A stretch of DNA of 64,000 nt from Lineus longissimus (lineage: Eukaryota; Nemertea; Pilidiophora; Heteronemertea; Lineidae), in NCBI RefSeq assembly GCF_910592395.1, contig NC_088321.1:12216001-12280000 (forward strand), read 5' to 3'. The first letter of the stretch is position 1, and every line of letters begins with the position of its first letter. The position numbers were made by a program, and so were the translations under genes. The notes under the pieces were generated by a model, which saw nothing but the letters and a program-made list of their open reading frames with translations, was not told the origin of the DNA and did not search any database. Below are positions 60,201 through 64,000 of the stretch, in pieces.

Positions 60201-60867
60201 GATCCCAACCTGAAACTGCGGCAATAAATACCTTGAACATGGCAGCACGTTCTCAGTTCCGTGTGGTACAGCTTTGTGATACAGTCATTCAGTCACAGCC
60301 AATCAGATTGTGTGTATTTTTACATATCACTCGCCGAATCCTCATTTCCCATTGTCATTCCAGTTAAATATGAGAGTAAGTATGACACGCATTCTCCAAA
60401 AACTATTTTAAAGGGATTTTATCCAAACATTCTGACTGCGAATGTTGTCTCTTTAAAACGGACTGGTTTCAGACCGACAGTTTTAGTTTGAGGTACTTCA
60501 GAGTTATAGAAGTTGTTCCTTGCTGTCGAGTATGGCGGTATTGACGTCTCCTCACACACCACTCGGGTGGAGTGGTCAGTATGACAGTTGGACATTTTTA
60601 AATTCATTTTACGTCGATCTACCCTCCCGTTGTTTGGAATAAAAAAATTTAACTTTAAACTATTGTTGTATAGAAAACCGACTGATGTTCATAAAGGAAG
60701 ACGGCGACTCTGACTCCATTGACGAAATATCTTATAACAGAGGACCTGTCCGTTCAAAGATACAATGCAGCTTGTGCTGTTATGACAAGAACACACGCAA
60801 TGAGACCTGTAAAGCCTTAAGCTTTAATATCAACACAAACTGTTGTGAAATTTTACAAGATATGTAA
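57281..60867 (+). CDS. Secreted LamG/concanavalin-type + PAN/apple-like protein, copy B (4 exons, about 289 aa)
   Basis: Exons 57281-57362, 58708-58750, 59146-59696 and 60674-60867 keep the same phases, splice sites and length as copy A. The protein has the same order: signal peptide, N-G-T glycosylation site, jellyroll exon, PAN/apple-like tail. Compared with copy A, residues 87-136 differ at 18 of 50 positions (for example W87R, L89R, I93R, S97F, W100C, H117E, L127W) with no silent change in that segment. The C-terminal half is nearly identical, and the tail differs only by two Tyr-to-Cys changes. Intron 3 and the 3' flank are almost the same as in A, whereas intron 2 is clearly more diverged. 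Likely a functional paralogue with a different binding face. Confidence 0.75.
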
Positions 60868-61002
60868 AAAATCATTTCAGAAAAGCAAGGGATACAACGT
60901 TACAACTTTGTTCCATAGAGGAGGATTAGACATATTGTGTTAAATTTTATTGGATTCTTCGTGAGAATAATTGAACATCAGGGATTCCCTCCTCAAAAAC
61001 CG

Positions 61003-61099
61003 CTGTTACACCGGTGTAACCCAACACCGAGCAGGGTGGTCAAGTGTTGGTGTAGTGATGGTGTTACCTTGGTGACGGTGTTACACCAACACTTTACAC
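61003..61099. repeat. CACC/GGTG palindrome cluster, copy B
   Basis: Same as in unit A at 54539-54635: TTACACCGGTGTAA followed by long GTGTTGGTGTA / TACACCAACAC arms. It sits about 140 bp after the stop codon, so it could form a hairpin in the 3' UTR. Confidence 0.6.
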
Positions 61100-62718
61100 T
61101 TTCTCAACCCCAAGACTTGACCTGACACACTGTGACACTGTGAACGAGATTGTACAAAGGATGTTGTCTAATGATAGTTTTTTAGCGGTTTTATAAAAGC
61201 GATATATAGATCGGACACTTCAATTTTTCGTATCGCAATAGTCTTAGATATAAATGTTTCCAACGTTCGAAAAAGATTTATGATTTTTTGCCGGGAAGCC
61301 GACACGAATCGTGCCCCAGCCCGGGCAGGGTGTGATGTTGAGCCGTGAGTCAGATGCCCCGGACTCTGCCGCGCCTCGCGCATCACCTCGGGCGGGTGGC
61401 CCCTACAAGAGCACGAAGACGCAGGAAAGACCGGAAGATGACTCGGTCAGAGAGCCGAGGCCAAGACAGGGCAGGGCAGTTAGACAATAAGCCACGAGTC
61501 CATCGCCCCAGACTCTTCGGCATATCGTCCATCAACTCGATCCAGGTTGACCTTCCCGCTTGCCCTCCAAGGACGTGAAGCCCAGGCATGTGCGAGACGG
61601 TATAGGCTGGCCTATACAGGTAACGCCAAGCCAAGCACAAAGCAATGTATAAAATTAGAATAAACAGCTCAAATCTGATTAATGGCTTGTAAAATAAAAT
61701 ACTTAAAAATAGTGATTGGCATTGACACACACTGGCTACAAGCGAAGCTTAGCTCAAATTTATTAGTAATTTTGTCTTAACCAAACTTGGACTGCAGGAG
61801 AGTGTGAGAAGCAAGGATTTAAGGCAGAACATAAGAATTCAAAATACACAGTGTACATATTGGAAATTGATAGATTTCGAAACTCTTTATCTTTTTGCTT
61901 CCAACTCAATCAATACGAACAATGGTTTCATTGATACGACCATGCGTGAATACAGTTAATGAGTTTTGAACTATTTCACTGGGTGTTTTATCCTTGTTCC
62001 GGAAAGCTCTCTCTCTCTCTCTTTGCACCATCCTTTGCTTTATGTTCAAAGTCTGAGTAGAGTAGGCCAACATGTCGTAAAACAACGGCTCGTTTGCAAG
62101 TGTCACATCAACTCTGGTACTGGTCATGGCCACCTTAGCTCTTTCGTCGATACCGATTAACCGAAGCCGCAACTTCGACCGACAGCCTTCTTACTGTTGT
62201 GACAGGGGAGTAGATCTTTAATTATCGAGGCGCCTCCAAAATAATGGGTTACCAGCCTTAGGCGAAATACTGGAAAGTGGCAGCATCTTAGCCTGCGGGA
62301 AAAAGATTGGAACTACCTACTTTGATCACGACTTGAATTATACCATCGATTCGATAATAAATGATAATTATATTCGTCAAACGTTTTGTTTGAAGAGGCA
62401 ATTTCTCAGTGGTTTCATGACGAATGTTCGTGCAAGAGGTATCAGTGTGTTGCTAGCGATGTCTAGTTGTGTCTATCAAAATGATAAGTGAACATTTGCG
62501 TCGCAGCAGTGTACAATGCTCACATACATGCCTAAATCAAAGGGGTAATGAAATTGCCACCTGTGGCGAGAATTTACCTTTGCTGGGCGGAATTAGTCAA
62601 CGCGGTATATTATGTACAATGATGTACACAAATTGAAAGTGTATATTGGGATTAAGGCTAATATATAACTTCGACACAATGCAGGAACATAACTACACAA
62701 TGTATCTGTTAAACCCTT

Positions 62719-63466
62719 GTCTTGTATTAGTAGATCCCTCCGCTTGATCGGAGCACCTTGCTCGGGTCGATATCCTGATCCTCTGCAAGTAGTTTTTCGT
62801 TTATCTTAATGTCTCGCGTAGTGTGCAGTTTGTGGCACAGCAAGTTTGAGAGTGTATTGGCACTTATTACGTTTTTGTTTAGCTTTAGCATGATAATATT
62901 TCTATTGTTTCTAGTGTTATTTTGAGTGATATATCCCCACCCGTTCAGCACCGCAGAGCATACTTCATCGTCTGTCCTTGGTGGCGTCAGCTTATCTTCT
63001 GTGTATAGTTTCTGGAGGTTCTCTATCCTGGCAGCTCTCATCTCTTGCATGATTTGGCATCTGATCAGGAAGTGAACAACATCCTCCTCCTCCTCGTTGC
63101 ACAGGGGGCAGATTGGGGAGATCTCCTTTTTTAAGAACTGGACCTTTGTGACCTGTAGGCCGTTTCTACCCACCAGTAGACGTGCCCTTGTGGTTGCAGC
63201 CTCCACCATATATGGTTTGCCTTTGCACGGAAGCCATAATGGGTGAGGTTTGCCTGTCCAAGTCTGATGAACAATCACCCATTTGAGAGTCTTCTTACGG
63301 CCTGCCTCGATTGACATTTTTGTGTACCATTTGTCCTTTACTAGTAGGGTTGTGTGTTCTCGCCAGGAAGATTTAGGCCAAGGGTACACTATTGCCTGAT
63401 TCACATCAATGCCATAGTGCCATCCCAGCTTGCAGACCTGTGCAAACCAGCTCTTGGAAGTGTCTG
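62719..63466 (-). mobile_element. 5'-truncated LINE inserted in unit C
   Basis: Unit B shows the empty site TAAACCCTTTGTGTAG. In unit C the near-duplicated AACCCTT (62712-62718 and 63527-63533) flanks an insert in minus orientation. The 3' end is only a few bases after the ORF stop. Between the LINE's truncated 5' end and the right flank lie two tandem copies of TTCGTCGCTAATTGTCGCTA and a third partial one (63467-63526), filler of the kind left by template switching during target-primed reverse transcription. Confidence 0.8.
62727..63404 (-). pseudogene. LINE ORF2 C-terminal fragment (225 codons)
   Basis: The uninterrupted frame covers the region after the reverse transcriptase domain. A C-x2-C-x8-H-x4-C zinc-knuckle (CPLCNEEEEDVVHFLIRC) is preceded by ATTRARLLVGRNGLQVTK, the typical arrangement of zf-RVT-like tails in CR1/L2/jockey-type LINEs. 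The endonuclease and polymerase domains are missing, so it is inactive. The open frame suggests a young insertion. Confidence 0.75.
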
Positions 63467-64000
63467 TCTTCGTCGCTAATTGTCGCTAACACTTCGTCGC
63501 TAATTGTCGCTAACCCTTTCGTCGCTAACCCTTTGTGTAGTGTGTACAAGTGGAGTGTGAGCCTTGGTAGTCTGGCAGTAGTTGTCTGTGAGGTCGTTTA
63601 TGGACGTTTTTCATTCTCAGGCTTTTTTAACGATAAACATTACAGCACTAAATATTTGCTATCGTTTTGTTTTGATGAATGAAGTGTTTTTCTTTACGAC
63701 TAACAGCTGTCCTCTTACGGCAAGTGTATGCATGCCTTTTCAGCTGCAATCACTACCGGACCACCAGAAACGTTGCCTATTTTACCCCAAGCAAGATAGT
63801 TGAAACAGATATTATTGACTAAAGGTCATGCTTAGAAAACGCAATAGCGAGTTCTGGACTAAGAGATCCTGTCGAGGCACAAAATTGTTATTTAGACCAC
63901 CTGAACGTCGTAAAAATAACTAAATTGGTGATTACCTGTTATGCAGTTCACGGACTGGAGTCAGTTATGCATGCAATGTTACCCAGATGGCAAGCTCTCA

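Larger units (their letters stand above)
55158..61621 (+). repeat. Segmental array unit B (6,464 bp)
   Basis: The uninterrupted unit: it begins GTAACGCCAAGCCAAGCACA and ends in CTATACAG immediately before unit C. It holds the complete LamG-PAN gene copy B and provides empty sites for the three insertions seen in units A and C. Confidence 0.92.
61622..64000 (+). repeat. Segmental array unit C, truncated by the window end
   Basis: Matches units A and B from their shared start. It contains a LINE insert (62719-63526) and lacks about 120 bp present in A and B after GAGTTCTGGACTAA (63862). By homology the next gene copy's exon 1 should begin several hundred bases beyond the window, so the array has at least three units. 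Confidence 0.9.

Overview
The window looks like an AT-rich, intron-containing, transposon-littered animal nuclear genome. No operons, ribosome binding sites, CRISPR arrays or dense coding are visible. The receptor gene style (a class A GPCR ending in an NFYLYC-type TM7), a secreted LamG/PAN-type lectin gene, LINE 3' fragments and many foldback MITEs suggest a marine invertebrate, most likely a lophotrochozoan (mollusc, annelid or brachiopod grade). That placement is inference from family style; I cannot name the species.

Layout. 1-9.3 kb is intergenic DNA with a probable LINE 3' remnant, a CRE-containing MITE and a foldback element. 9.3-11.7 kb holds a three-exon class A GPCR gene (355 aa) with a hairpin just 3' of it. 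12.9-43 kb is repeat-rich: LINE remnants, a tRNA-like SINE, several families of inverted-repeat elements (two families have two copies here), a 17-bp minisatellite at 23.7-24.4 kb, a degenerate tandem array at 26-27.6 kb, tandem MITEs at 29.2-29.5 kb nested in a 1.26-kb inverted-repeat element, and a 350-bp satellite at 34-35.3 kb interrupted by a LINE. 43.97-46.77 kb is a large inverted repeat (arms about 1.0 and 1.36 kb, loop 412 bp) whose arms carry a shared ORF and a 159-bp tandem repeat.

46.77-64 kb is the most interesting part: a head-to-tail segmental array of at least three units. Units A and B each carry one complete four-exon gene for a secreted protein of about 289 aa (signal peptide, LamG/concanavalin-type domain, PAN/apple-like tail); all corresponding exons of A and B lie 6,460-6,468 bp apart. 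Unit C is cut by the window end before its expected first exon. By hand count, the two complete genes differ at about 33 codons by amino-acid replacement and at one codon silently, a pattern expected under diversifying selection. I regard this array as the best candidate for an undescribed recognition (immune, allorecognition or gamete) system.

The three units also act as empty-site controls for each other. They expose clean insertions: a TG...CA element with a 4-bp target duplication (probable solo LTR) with a nested Harbinger-like MITE, a long foldback element with an 8-bp near-duplication, and a 5'-truncated LINE with filler repeats at its 5' junction.
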